This document shows positions 32,467 to 44,149 of a DNA stretch of 64,000 nucleotides, piece after piece. The notes beneath the pieces were generated by a model. The model ran no database searches. It saw nothing but the letters and a program-made list of their open reading frames with translations, and was not told the DNA's origin. Position 1 is the stretch's first letter. The number at the start of each line of letters is the position of its first letter. The stretch spans positions 26,727,356 to 26,791,355 of the forward strand of contig OX393561.1 in assembly GCA_947652115.1 (NCBI GenBank), in the 5' to 3' direction. The stretch is from Blastomussa wellsi. Taxonomy: Eukaryota; Cnidaria; Anthozoa; Scleractinia; Plerogyridae. The position numbers and the translations under genes were made by a program.

Positions 32467-33310
32467 GGCGGCCCATACGTTGTATGTGATTTATGTGACA
32501 TTATGCAAGAGAATATATGCCCTAAATTCTACGTGTGGAAAAGAATGCAAATAAAAATTACTTAAGATCTAGAAAGTAGCAGACTAGCAACAATTTTTAT
32601 AAAAATAACGACACATTTGAAACTACGTTTGCAAGACATGTTTCGGTCATTCAACGACCATCTTCAGATGAAAGTAGAATTAATTTGAAGTTACATTTGA
32701 ATTTATAATATAATGCTAAACAAAGATAACTAACAAGTGTGAAATAAATTGGGAACCTAACAAAATAGCCAAAAATAACAAAAGAATGTACAATAGTAAC
32801 ATGCTGATTAGAACGAGAGAGTTAAATTAACATGGTATAATTGCTTGTTTAAAGAAGGTTGCTCCCAGGAGATATGTAGCGCTTCCTTTATCTTGACCTG
32901 GAATTTTGTGGTCGCATGGTCTATAACTTTAAAACATTCAGTAGAGCAGGATTTGTGGCATGCCTCAGATTGTTGAAGGTGTTGAAAAATATGTGAGGTC
33001 CTGTCCCTGTTTAGGTGTTCGCGAATGCGTGTCGAGAGGTGTTGCTTTATCTCTGTGGTCCTGGGGTAGATTAAAAGACATTAATTTAGATGAGTTTAGA
33101 TTCTGAGGTTTTCCTACGAGTAAATTAATATCTTTAATTCGACCCCAGGACCACAGAGACGTCAAAATAAAGCAAGGAAAACACAAGGTAAATAATTTTT
33201 ATTTGCATTCTTTTCCACTTGTAGAATTTAGGGCAATTTTCGAACTTTTCTCATATATTCTCTTGCATAATGTCACATAAATCACATACAACGTATGGGC
33301 CGCCTTTGAA
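32467..33310 (-). mobile_element. Penelope-like (GIY-YIG) retroelement fragment with inverted arms
   Basis: Minus-strand reading near 33075-32815 gives EIKQHLSTRIREHLNRD, SHIFQHLQQSEACHKSC and KIKEALHISWEQPSLNKQ, the C-terminal end of the GIY-YIG endonuclease of Penelope-like elements. A typical 3' region follows, with ACATGTTTCGGTCATTCAAC at about 32637. The first about 95 bases (32467-32563) are an inverted copy of 33185-33310 (GGCGGCCCATACGTTGTATG and mirror). Such partial inverted terminal copies are common in this class. Confidence 0.72.
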
Positions 33311-34986
33311 AACACAGGCTTCTGAATGCGAGATGGCCGGATGGTAACATACGAGCTGGAAAGGAGGCACTTAAGGAGGAGCAGGAAAGAAGATTTGCAA
33401 GTGTGCCTGCCTGGGCAACATTTTCAGGCACCTTAGTAGTACTTGCCAGTTTTTTTATTGCAGAGATGCCTTTCCAATAGCCGCGGGGCCTGTAGTAAAC
33501 GCATTCTTATTGTTTACCCATTTAGAAAAATGGCCGAGACAACCCATTTGGTGAGACAACTCATGCGGTGTTAAAATCAATGTTGAACCCCTCCCCCGGT
33601 GGAACAGGAGGCGGCAAATCTTTTGCGAGAATGTGAACTGTTGGAAGATGAAGTGCAGGAAGAAGAAAGAAGGTTTCGTTATCCACCACCAGCATATCCA
33701 AAGTACACAAATGTAGTATTCCTCTTGAAATGGTGGGAGGAATGGAGAGGGTCAAGGTTTTAGCAAACCTTGTGAAATATCTCCAGCGGCATTTGGGTCA
33801 ACCGGTCAACTACATCTGTTTTTTGATCAACTTATTTTACAAGGTAGACGAGGCCGACTGGTCAACGAAATATGAAAGAATAGATATGCTGGAAGCAAAG
33901 GAGCCAACAACAGGAAAAGCGAGGGAGAAAGCTTGTAAAAGATTTTAGCGGAGCTCAGGCTGCGCGAAGCGCGCCACCAGAGCACCATGGAAAAGAAATT
34001 TTGGAACGCATTTAGCCGAGAAAATTTGGTAGTCACGTGACTGTACATACGTCCGTCCGTACAGACTCTGGGGGAGGGGAGTAACAAAGCAGCCCGACAC
34101 GGGAAGTTCCATCTTTTCTTGGCGGGAAATCGTGGCATTGTACAATGTTTTTTGGCAAAAGCCTTAGGTTTCTTTATAAGCATCTTCGCTTAAAAGGTTT
34201 TTTAAAGCTCGTTTAGCAAAAGATACAACAGCAGCGCAGTGAATGCATTGTGAATATATAACGTGAAGACAATGGGGTTTTCAAAAGAGACCAATTACTA
34301 CCACGGAATTTTGAAGCAGAGGACGAGCCAGTGCAAAGAAAGGACAGAAGCGAAAAATAATCGAGCAATGCCGCGAAGAACAATGGGCAAAGCCTTCAAA
34401 CAGACAAAACAGCTGAAAAGAACAACGCAAAAGAAAATTGTAAAGAGAAAGACTCCGTGGAGGACAAAAGAAAAACAAAATTTTAGCAGAAGGTAAGGTT
34501 TACGAGTTTAAAAAGCGTGATGGTCAATCATTTTTTCTGCGTCGAGCCTTCATTTCCACTCAATCGGTCTTTTCGGTCATTTCGTAGGCAAAGGGAAACA
34601 GAAACCGAACAAAGGTGCCATTAACAAAGAAGCATGACTTTCAGTTCTGGCGAAACGATTTCGGGTGAACAGACGTTCGTGCGAACTACAATCTATCATA
34701 GAGAATCATCTTTACTTTAGCTTCATTGTTTTGTTGGCAGGACATGATGAGAGGTTAGCTTAGGTTAGAGAACCTGAGCAGTTAAGTTTTAATATGATAT
34801 GGTTTTTGGATGTCCTTGTTTCCATGCCAGCTAGGCCACGGGGAACAGCTTGAATGTGAAGATTTTCAAATTTGGTGCAGCTTGCTCGTGAACATCATTT
34901 ATGTAGTGATTTGAAGGAGCAATTCATGTCAATCTGACAAATGTTGAGGATAAGGATATGTTGAATGTGCAAGGCATATTCATATG
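33311..34986. other. mixed repeat DNA, no gene supported
   Basis: 33340-33430 and 33590-33760 have short coding-like stretches on the plus strand (for example LLRECELLEDEVQEEERRF and PPPAYPKYTNVVFLLKWW) that may be eroded parts of the same second-lineage Polinton. 33946-34200 looks like a dispersed repeat (GCTGCGCGAAGCGCGCC). A 77-residue basic frame at 34263-34496 has no recognisable feature. Confidence 0.4.
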
Positions 34987-35400
34987 ACAACAACAACAAC
35001 AACAACTTTATTGTACCCCAAATTAATTAGGTTTACAAAACTAGACAATATAAAATAAAATGAGTACATGGCTGCCCGAAATAACCACTATTGGCTAATG
35101 AGGAACTGGGCAGCCATCCTTAGTGTTTACATCAGTGATTTTAAAGGTCAGGTACGTAGGACTTAAATAAACACATACAACACGCATACACACACGGACA
35201 AAAATTAAGTAAACTAGGTTAAAAGTTTAGCGGAAATAAGCCAGAAGAAAAAGTATATAAACAGCTTAACTAAGATAAGAGAGGATATAGAGGTATAAAT
35301 AGTTCGGTTGGTAGCTTGCAATGAAGCTTGATTTGAATTTATTTTTAAATTGTTTAAGTGTGTTGTAGCCCATTATACCCGCAGGGGTAGGGCGGTGCGA
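34987..35400 (-). mobile_element. LINE 3' end with GTT-repeat tail
   Basis: On the minus strand a short coding end (LKQFKNKFKSSFIASYQ, stop near 35240) is followed by a 3' UTR and a tail of GTT repeats (ACAACAACAACAACAAC on the plus strand at 34987-35004). Typical of CR1-like elements. Confidence 0.68.
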
Positions 35401-35758
35401 AAGCCTAGTCGTTTTAACTAAGTCACGTGATCCGTTTTGCATGATTTACCACGCGGTTTTAGCTGTGTTTCGTAACCGTGAAGAAATGCTGTGAGAAAAT
35501 GTCGAATCCGTCAGAAGCCGTGTACATGTCAGTCCAAAGAAACAGTGCAAGCAAGGACATGTAAAAGGGACAGTGTAAACTAGGACATTGTGCGGTGTAA
35601 AATAAAACAAGTTGAGTTACGTATCTACAAAGTGACAGTAGCTTAATGTCATCAGATATAGCATTCCACATCCTGAATACTTCACATACTTCCACATACT
35701 TCACATCCTGAAAAACTACCTCGGTCAGTACTTCAGTTCTCCACTTATGGACACTGTG
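35401..35758. other. intronic sequence, nothing seen
   Basis: A 110-residue minus frame (35791-35459) shows no motifs and overlaps the hAT-like element end; CACATACTTCACATCCTG and neighbouring CACATACTTC form a small local repeat near 35682-35712. Confidence 0.4.
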
Positions 35759-36640
35759 CAGGGTCTGGAAGGTGGAGTCCTGATCCCGCATTCCCGCTCC
35801 TTTTTCAGGTGAATGCCGTATCCCGCACTTTTTCTCATCGCTTTCCCGAATTCCGTTTTTCTTTCATCAAAAATTTATTTAAAAGAGGGCTAATTTTTGC
35901 ATAAGCTAATTAATTTAAGATGTAGATTTGCCCTTTGGTTGTTATTTTGAATTACGCATGTTTTGGGGCTACTGTAAAATGCAGTTAGCTCTTCATACCT
36001 CAGTACCAAACAAATCGCAGCCTCTGGGGACGAGAATTGCACTTTCCTCGATAAAATGTTTAAAGGAACACCCTCGACTGCGTGTTCTTCATTGGTGCTA
36101 CTGCCCTCGTCACTGACGGTGCTCTCCATAGAAGCAGAGCTGGCAGCATTACTTGCCATAGCTAGCGGTTAAACTATCCTGACGATAACAATAAAAGCAA
36201 AGAGCTTGGTGACATTGAAATGTATTGAGTATTAAATCAATCACTTGCGACACGTTCACTCTCAACCGTGTCTCCAGGCATCTGCTTGAAACAAAATACC
36301 CTCTTTATTTTGTTTGTAGATCACTTGACAGTTCCAATTAGATAACTATTAACCAGATAAACTCGATAGTTGTTTTTTTTTTCCACTGGAAACACTTACC
36401 AGTAATCACTTGCGTGGTTGATTCGCCTTTGCTGTCAGAATGTTCATCTAGGTGGTGAAAATTTCCCGAATTCCCAAAAATCAGGCAAGAATTTCCATGT
36501 CCCGTCCTGAAAGTTTGCTCCATCCCACCTCCCGAAAAGCAGTCAATTCCTGAATCCAGTCAACATATTTTTCATTTTCCCGAATCCCACACTGTATTTT
36601 GGTCAAATCCCGGATCCCGAAAATACCCTTCCAGACCCTG
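35759..36640. mobile_element. hAT-like non-autonomous element, copy 2, full length
   Basis: 882 bases between CAGGGTCTGGAAGG and CCTTCCAGACCCTG, perfect 14-base terminal inverted repeats. The flanks ACACTGTG and ACTGTGTG match at 6 of 8 positions, fitting the 8-base target duplication of hAT elements, which also tend to begin with CAG. No transposase; a minus frame (36159-35890, MASNAASSASMESTVSDEG) might be a leftover N-terminal exon. Confidence 0.82.
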
Positions 36641-37865
36641 ACTGTGTGGACATACTGTGGGTACTTTTATTGCATAAACATTATGGCATTATTCTCTCTT
36701 TTTGTTTTTCCTGTTTCCTCCTGCTTTTATTCTATAAACACTTTTTACTATGGTTAGTACCATTTTAAGTGAACAAATCAATGTAACCAACAAATGCTCA
36801 TTTCAAAACATGACTCTTTGAAATCATTGGATTTTATGTTGGTACACGAGTGCCTTGTTTTTATCCCAATAATTTTTAATCAAAAAGCAGTCAACCTGAT
36901 TATTTATTATGATTTTCACTAAGGAAACAACTTTAAAGTGACAATATTTTGCTTGTGATCAGTCAGGTATTCTTAATAGCAATTATACTCTGCTACATCA
37001 TTCTTTTTTTTCTTTTTTTTGGTCCAACAATATTGCTTTGCTACTGTATAATTTTCTCCTTTGAAAATGATTATGCCTCAAAGAAACTTCTTGACAAACA
37101 TAATTATTACACATCACCTGTATTCTAAATTGATTGGACTCCACCCCAACCAGGAAGCAAACAATATCTATTTTTTGTCAAGAAGCAGAGTACATTATTC
37201 ACCAATACTGTCTAAGCAAAAGGCAAATAAATTACAGCTAGGTGATAAATTTGAACCTGGTTACAACTGGTGTTATTGAGATTTACGATGACACTGGGAT
37301 CACAATTAAGATGCTTGGGTACATGCACTGGCAAAGAAGGATGAGATTGATTATTCTGGGATTTTTTGGTAATAATGTGTTTAGGTGACTCAATTATACT
37401 CTTGATTGTTTGGGTATTCAAAAAGATGAGAAGATTGCCTGTAAAAATTTTCTGAGGTACTCAACATTTATTGCCTTTTTGAACTGAATGAATTTTCTCA
37501 CATATGCTGCCCGTTTTAGGATCACTATTTTCTATATTTCCGCTTATTCCCCGTAATAACGTAACAAGTACTTAATCCTCTACAGTTTCTGGTCTTCGTA
37601 TTTTCTCCCCTTTTACTGCTCTAGTATTCTATTGCATTTCTTACCTTCTCCTTTTTCCTTACATTTTTGGCCCTAGTTTTAACCTTAAAATACCCCCCAC
37701 CACCCCCCTTATTTCAGAATGTTTGAACACAAGCCGTTTCCCTCTCTTTCTACCACAAGCCGTTTCCCTCTATTCTTGATCTTAACTGAACTGCTTTCAT
37801 TTTAGTCTCAAAACAATCTCACAACAATGAAATATCTCAAAACAATCCCATAAAAATGAAATAAA
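36641..37865. other. intronic sequence, nothing supported
   Basis: AT-rich. Short phrases TTCCCTCT and ACAAGCCGTTTCCCTCT repeat twice near 37731-37770. No coding character found. Confidence 0.4.
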
Positions 37866-38515
37866 CCGATATAAATTCATTCAATACCAAAACAATCTCG
37901 TAATGGCGTAACATCGTAACAACGCGCGCAATACTCAGACAAAAATCATCCACGTAAATAGCTGACAAAAATCGCTCACAGCCAAAGTAACAGTGTAATA
38001 GAATAGCGTAACAGTGTAATAAGGTGACAAAACTCATGAACGGCCAAAGTACTAGCGTAACAGCGTAATAAGGCGACAAAACTCTTTCGCAGCCAAAGCA
38101 ATAGTGTAACAGCGTAATAAGCGGACAAAAAACACTCATGGCCAAAGTAATAAGCGTAACAGCGTAATAAGCCGACAAAAATTACTAACGACCTAAGTAA
38201 TACCGTAACTGCGTAATGAGCAGACAAAAATCACTCACGGTCAAAGAAATACCGTAAATAATCGGACAAAAAACACTCACAGCCAAAGTAATAGTGTAAC
38301 ATCGTAATAAGCGGACAAAAATCACTCATGGCCAAAGTAATAGAGTAAACAGCATAATAAGCCAACAAAACTAACTAACGACCAAAGTAATAGCGTAACA
38401 GAGTAATAAGCCGACAAAAATCACTCACAGCCAAAAATAAGCAGACACAAATCATTCACAGCAAATTAATAGTGTATAAATAGCGCAATAAGCCGACAAA
38501 AATCATTCCAATTTC
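37866..38515. repeat. tandem repeat, ~45-60 base units
   Basis: About eleven diverged copies of a unit containing CCAAAGTAATAG, GTAACAGCGTAATAAGC and GACAAAAATCACTCA. Unit length varies. Open frames here are repeat shadows. Confidence 0.88.
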
Positions 38516-38874
38516 TTTTCCTTTGGGACTTGTATGGAAGTGGCATTGTGTTGTAAAGATGAGTCAGGTTCAATTTCACGCATTGATTTCGCACATCAAT
38601 TTCGCACTCTCTTGAGACTTTAATTTAAAAGCATCTGTTAATTAAACAACCATTTTCTTAGTGCATACACAGAGCTCAGTCGGACTGTTATCACAACAAC
38701 CATGAAGCGGCGTTTAGGCCAGAGGCGATTGCAGGAAAGGTAGCCGAACAAAAGCGTGTTCAAGATGAGTTAGGAGCAGTGCTGGAGAGACATCACTGAG
38801 TTAGTCAGACACGAAGCCATCATCACCGAAGACCAAGTGCTGCAATTTTTATCAGCCAAGTTAGGTTTATCGGT

Positions 38875-39419
38875 TTGCTTAATGTGAAGCTAGCGTTGGA
38901 CCATGTGCCTCGCACTCACAGTGCAAAAACAAGAGGAACAAGCATCCCAATTCGGTGCGCTTTGGTATCCGCAATTTTGATGAAGAAAGGCTTTTTGGTT
39001 TCACCTGCTGAAGTGAAAAGCTATATAGAGATTTTAGAGCGTCACTGTCCGGCTTTCCTCTCCTCCTCCCTCGAGTTGGGGGATACTCTATGGGAGCTGA
39101 CAGCAGAAACTGACAAAAGGTTTAACAAGGTCATTGCGCCACCTGTGAAATCGTGCTTGAAGTGCGAAGAGCTACTCACCATGCACAATCAGCCGTCTAA
39201 AGCTATAGTACATGGAGCTACCGGTCCACTGCCTGCTAGCAAGATAACTCTTGAGTGCCAAACATGCAGGACATTGTACGGGGTTGGACACTTTTCAGAC
39301 GGAAGTGGTCGACATTTATATCCAGCAGGTAAAGAGTCGCTGCTAATTGAAGCAAGCAATGTTACGGCATATGTTACCTTGGAGCGTAGCTTCTACAAAT
39401 GGATTCCAAGCCTTGGGTA
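38875..39419 (+). CDS. exon of a CxC-cluster protein (associated with KDZ transposases)
   Basis: The frame ends at a canonical donor (GGGTAAGTGT at 39417). It carries two CxxC pairs (SCLKCEELL and ECQTCRTLYG) and between them IVHGATGPLPASKI, then IEASNVTAY and a Trp-containing end. This pattern resembles the CxC5-type cysteine cluster found with Kyakuja-Dileera-Zisupton transposases; recognised from memory, moderate. Likely continues in exons at 39688-39754 (SEAYNEFFSKEVEKS) and 40071-40129, each bounded by AG and GT. The DDE part of a KDZ transposase was not found. Confidence 0.6.
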
Positions 39420-39687
39420 AGTGTCATATTTAATTCTAATTCTCAGAAGCAGCAAAATCCGTACGTGCGAACCAAAACTTTCAAACGACTAGTTCCATGA
39501 CCCATTCGAATGCTTACCTCTTATTGGCCACAAAAATGGAGTAGCCAGCACAGCCATTTGTCACTCAATTGTTTGGTTTTATATTAATTATAAAAAGTCA
39601 ACGTTGACTCAACAGAAAAAAAAAGAAAATTCACTTTCTTTTTTTGTTTTAACAACATTTACGAACCATTGCCGGGTTTCATTCAGT

Positions 39688-39754
39688 GGGTTCTCAGAGG
39701 CATACAATGAATTTTTTTCAAAAGAGGTTGAAAAGTCCATGGAATCAGTGTCAG
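39688..39754 (+). CDS. probable second exon of the CxC-cluster gene
   Basis: Bounded by CATTCAG and GTAAGG; reads FSEAYNEFFSKEVEKSMES. The EAYN motif is what I expect after the CxC5-type cluster. Confidence 0.5.
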
Positions 39755-40070
39755 GTAAGGAAAATTGAAACACTTCAGTAAAAAATACAAGTCCAAACTG
39801 GCCCTTTTGTTACGTTTATTTACCGAGAAGTCATGGTCAAGGAAGCAAAGAAGTTGGGCAGCTTAGCTTGCATTTCGTTCTACCTATTTTCAAATTTCAG
39901 TTTCAATTTTTATTGATCCAGTTTTGGCACACAAAATCAGAAACTTCAATTCTTGAAACCTAAACTTGTTGTTTTCATTGTTTCCATTCTCTCAACATAC
40001 AGGGAATTAGAGTGAAGGAGCAGCAGCAGAAGATTATAATTTACATTAATTGTTTTTCCAACTAATTTTC

Positions 40071-40129
40071 AGTTTGTAATGATAACTTTGAACTGGGTGC
40101 CGATTCTGATTTACAAGATGAAGTAACAG
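40071..40129 (+). CDS. probable third exon of the CxC-cluster gene
   Basis: Bounded by TTTTCAG and GTAATT; reads acidic NDNFELGADSDLQDEVTG. Splice signals are good but the sequence is short. Confidence 0.4.
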
Positions 40130-40717
40130 GTAATTAATGGTATGTGTATAACTCAAATAACTTCACGGTGCGTGTTGTCATGTTGTTCGAACTACTACAC
40201 CGGAAACAATATTTTTAACTTTCAGTAAAAATGCACTGAGCGAAAATTAACCAAAGGTTGTTTTGAATCTCGATTCAATAGTTAGAAAAGATATCTCTTT
40301 GCCTAAATAGCCTGCATGGTATGCAGTTCGAAAGGGAAGAAAGAAGTTGAATCATCAAGAGCTTGATCAAAGCGCGAGTGTGAAAAAGTCTGTATTTCAT
40401 GATCCTGGATAATGAAGATTCTTATATTGATGTCGAAATTATTACCTGCAAACCCAAAGACTGCACAATTAAAACAAATTGATCCAATTCCTTTCGTATC
40501 TAATTTGCTCCTATACCTTATTGGTACAACTATTGTTATAACATAGCGCGCGCGCTAGTCCTATCTAATCATGGACAAAAATCATGAACCAATTCTTTAT
40601 ATACGCACGGCCGTGCTCCATAAAATGACGTGTGCAGTTTCAATTTACCTGCAAAATTTTCGTCGAGTCTCAGGTGTTAGCTCCTTAACTTAGAGTTTCG
40701 AGAAATGATAGCAGTAA

Positions 40718-42271
40718 ATGGAAGACATGCCAAATTTTTCTTTGGCTTTCGATCTTCCTGCAAGCAGTCAAGCCAACAAGAGCAATGAAAAGGAAGCACA
40801 AACGGCCCGTTTCCAGAATTTATCGGAACAGGAGCTAGAGAAAACTTTGGCTGAAAGGCATTCCGCAAGAACTAAGAAGGCCACAAATTGGTCTGTGTCA
40901 ACTTTTAAAGGTAAACATCACTGTTTATGTCGGGCTTTTTTGTTACATTTGTTAAACCAGCAGAAAACTAGTTAATTACAAAATTACAAAACAATCGGAG
41001 ACGCAAACATTTTCAGGCAACTTTCATTACAAACTGAAACTTTGCAGCCGCAATTGCACCGAGACATGGTTTATTCAAAGCGTCAGTCACGCATTGCCTA
41101 TAAACTAAATGGTATTACCATTATTTCCTTTCTGAATTTAGCTTGGTGTAGTGAGAAAAAAATACAGACACCACTAGAACAAATGTCGCTTGGCCAACTA
41201 GATACAAACCTTCGCAGATTCTACGCAGAGGCCAGAAATAAATCCGGAGATGTGTACAGCAAATCTACGCTCCTTGGATTTCGTCACGGCATTGAAAGAT
41301 ATCTGAATACACCGCCACTAAACAAAGGCCTGAAGCTCACTTCTGACCCAAGATTTAAAAGGTCAAACGAAATGCTGAATGCGACAGTTGTCAGCTTGAA
41401 GCGTCAGGGAAAAGAAAACGTAAAACACAAACCGGCGATTGAAAACGAAGATTTGCTGCGGCTAAAATCCTCGCAAGTTCTCGCCTTGAGCAACCCACTT
41501 TCTCTTCTCCGTAACGTGTGGTTCCACATTGTCCTCTTCTTTTGTAGAAGAGGTCGAGAGGGTCAGAGGACCTTGAAAACGACCAGCTTCAAGTTTGAAG
41601 TGGACCCAACTGGTCGCAACTACGCGACGATGGCGCATGATGAAGCTACCAAAAACCATCCCAGTGGAATTGCCGACGTTTCCAGCACCGAAAAGTTGGC
41701 CCGAATGTATGAAACAGACGAAGTGAACGACGGCTACAAGGCCTTGAAATTGTACTTGTCAAAATTAAACCCGAAGAGCGAGTCGTTTTTCCAATATCCA
41801 AGAAAGAACTGGAGTTTCGACGACAACATCTGGTATGAAGCGCGTCCAGTCGGAGTGAACTAGCTCGACTCCATGATGAAAAACATCAGCGAAGCAGCAT
41901 CCTTGTCGAAGCTCTACACCAACCATAGCGTCAGGGCGACAGCCATAACTTTGTGGTCTAATGCAGGAATCCCAAACAGGCACATTATGGCAATCTCCGG
42001 TCACAGAAATGAGCAAAGCCTTGCTCATTACAACACGCACCCATCCACTTCACAGCTTCGCAGTTGCAGTGAGGTCCTGTCGAACAGCCTTGTCAACGGA
42101 ACAACCGAGTGCTCTTCCACCGGTACAACAGTCCGTCAAAAAAACAGTTTGGTGGCCCACGACAAGAATGCAAATTTACTGGAGTCCGTCTTCGGCACTA
42201 TAAATTGCACTATACACGGCAATGTGAACATCGTTTTCAACAATTCAAATCCCGCTTCTTCTCGTCTTTGA
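40718..42271 (+). pseudogene. Crypton-type tyrosine recombinase (DUF3504-like), one stop codon
   Basis: A first exon (40718-40911, MEDMPNFSLAFDLP) ends at GTAAAC. A second begins after TTTAG near 41143. The catalytic domain shows CRRGREGQRTL near 41540 with the first Arg region, NHSVRAT (HxxR) near 41922, SGHRN near 41997 and the Tyr in AHYNTH near 42025, the set used by tyrosine recombinases. An in-frame TAG at 41861-41863 separates the two halves, which are in the same phase. Related proteins are Crypton transposases and host genes derived from them. Without the TAG it would be complete at 42271. Confidence 0.82.
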
Positions 42272-42523
42272 CTTTTGCCCACCGAACGTGTTTACTAAAG
42301 ATTAAGTACTTTAACTTGTTTGGCTGCATTTTCATGAAGGCGTTTGACTTCGTTTAAAAAGTTCACTTACTTTCCACGACTTTTCCATTCATTGAGAGAC
42401 AGTTTTTAGAAACTATTAGATGAAGCCAGATGAAGCGTTCCGTTCAACTGTCAATCAAGTGACTGTGGCGTGTTTTTAACCAGCCAATTAAGCCCCAGCC
42501 CCCAACTTGTTGTCGTATGTTAT

Positions 42524-42722
42524 AAAAGAATTGTTTCATGCTTTTAGCTGTGCGTATATCGAGTTATGGATGCACTTGGGAAGTTAGGAGAGCACTCAAG
42601 AAGCTAGAGTTGCTCTCGGCTGCGCCTCGAGCAACTCTTACGCTTCTCTCGTGCTCTCCTAACTTCCCGCGTGCATCCATAACTCGATATACGCACAGCT
42701 AAAAGCATGAAACAATTCTTAA
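42524..42722. repeat. ~200-base palindrome (foldback MITE-like)
   Basis: AAAGAATTGTTTCATGCTTT at the left pairs with AAAGCATGAAACAATTCTT at the right, continuing through CGATATACGCACAG and GGAGAGCAC to a GGCTGCGCC centre. Lies 250 bases after the recombinase gene. Confidence 0.85.
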
Positions 42723-44149
42723 ATGTTTTTTACCAGCTATGCTTCTCTTTATAATTCAACAATATCTAATTATTCAGTGTTTAGTTTCTTTACTTAAATT
42801 GTAACTAAAGTTTGTTGATGATTTACCCGCCTCGAATAGCAAATTTGCTATTTGCAGGTCTACATAACCTTATTATATTTTTGTCTTAGTAAATTTAATA
42901 AGTGTTAAAAGTGTGAGGGGTACAGAGATGGTGTTGATGTAAGAAAAGATTGGAATGCAGTTGTCGCAGCTTCAGATACTTTATTTTTTACTTGCTCTTT
43001 GCACTGCCATTTGCATGGATGTCATTATTAAATTTAGATGAGCAGAGTGGCTCATGGACAGACCCCTGATATAGTCTTAAAACTTCTACTACATCAGGCA
43101 AAAAAGTTATGGGAACCAGCCCTCATTGCAATCATATGCAATATCACAATGTGGTCCATGTTGCTAACAAGCAAACTCAATTTTGTTTCCATTTCAGTTT
43201 TAATATATAAAGCAACTTATATTCCTTTCTCATGGCAATAAAATGACTGATTGCAATCCCTAATAGACAAAGTTGAAAATTACATGACCCCTCTCCCCCC
43301 CCCCCCCCCAAAAAAAAAATCTCGTTTTGGATATTTTATTTACATGGACATGAAGAAACGTTTTATTAATTTACCCTAGATACCATTTTTTAAATACGCT
43401 TTCTCTCTCCATGTTTTAAACTAAAAGAAATTCACCCATCTCCGTGACTATTATCATTGGCAAACATTTCAAAGATAATTTTCAAACCCAGTACTTAGAA
43501 CAGAAAACTGAAAAAATCATATAAAGGAAAATCGAAGGAAGCCTCCAATCAACGGCCGATTTCGTAGGTTCTAAGCTATTACTGCCTCATCTCTCATCAG
43601 CTGAATAATCTTTGTTATTCCTCTTTGGGGCCTAGTGTGTTTGATTACTAGAGTAAACTTTATCACCTTGAAAATTAAAAGTTGAACCGCATTGCTTAAA
43701 ATGTTTGTTGTATGCAATGAGGGAAAACCCTCTTTCTCATTTTCTGCGATTGGTCACTACACAATAAACATTCGTTTGGCTGGACTCATGTGAAGATCGG
43801 CGTTTGACCCAAAGTCGGTCTTCAGGCATTATTCACGGCTGGCCAGGTGTTAAGAATGCCTCAGCCACTCCAAATAAAATCAGTCGAAGTTAATTGGGTC
43901 AAACACTGAATTTCACAGGAGACTAATTGGTTGAATTGGGTTCGGTTCATGTGAAGTATGATGTTTCACCCGGGCCTAATAGCATTGCTTACCATGCAAA
44001 CAATACTTACACACACAAGGTGAACTGAGGAGCAGAAAATCTTGAGATGATTACAGTTTCGTCAACAAGAAGAGCATTTAACATTTGCTGTTCGTAGATC
44101 ATCCTTCTGTGCTTTGGAAGAGAAGCCTCCATGCACAAGTTTTCGTCTG
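42723..44149. other. intronic sequence with a C-tract then A-tract
   Basis: 43291-43319 is a run of C followed by a run of A. Otherwise no gene or repeat seen; small frames lack coding character. Confidence 0.45.

Larger units (their letters stand above)
27890..32480 (+). pseudogene. family B DNA polymerase of a second Polinton lineage, heavily decayed
   Basis: Plus-strand pieces in order. Start-like MDSSDITEQDLDYFLSMF (27890). N-terminal zinc-finger region (28880-29245: CVHCNGRFTQACHLKRHVEIC). Nuclease-like segment (about 29310-29440: VDGYHPPTKTVFQYHG). Exonuclease region with ILFDFEAYRD (29513-29755) and VLGFNSGSYDLNLIKEHF (29841-30053). Finger/palm parts (30964-31323: ADAFKLLGNSAYRKLIE, motif B). 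Motif C MDTDSLYMG (about 32135-32161). Thumb part (32189-32386). Many stops, shifts and two inserts. Different sequence and domain detail from copies A and B. Confidence 0.82.

Noticed and set aside
37837..38227. Minus frames with repeated LITLLRY-like phrases
   Set aside because: Low-complexity translation of the tandem repeat.
38000..38500. CRISPR-like array
   Set aside because: Repeats are diverged, adjacent and without unique spacers; the genome is animal.
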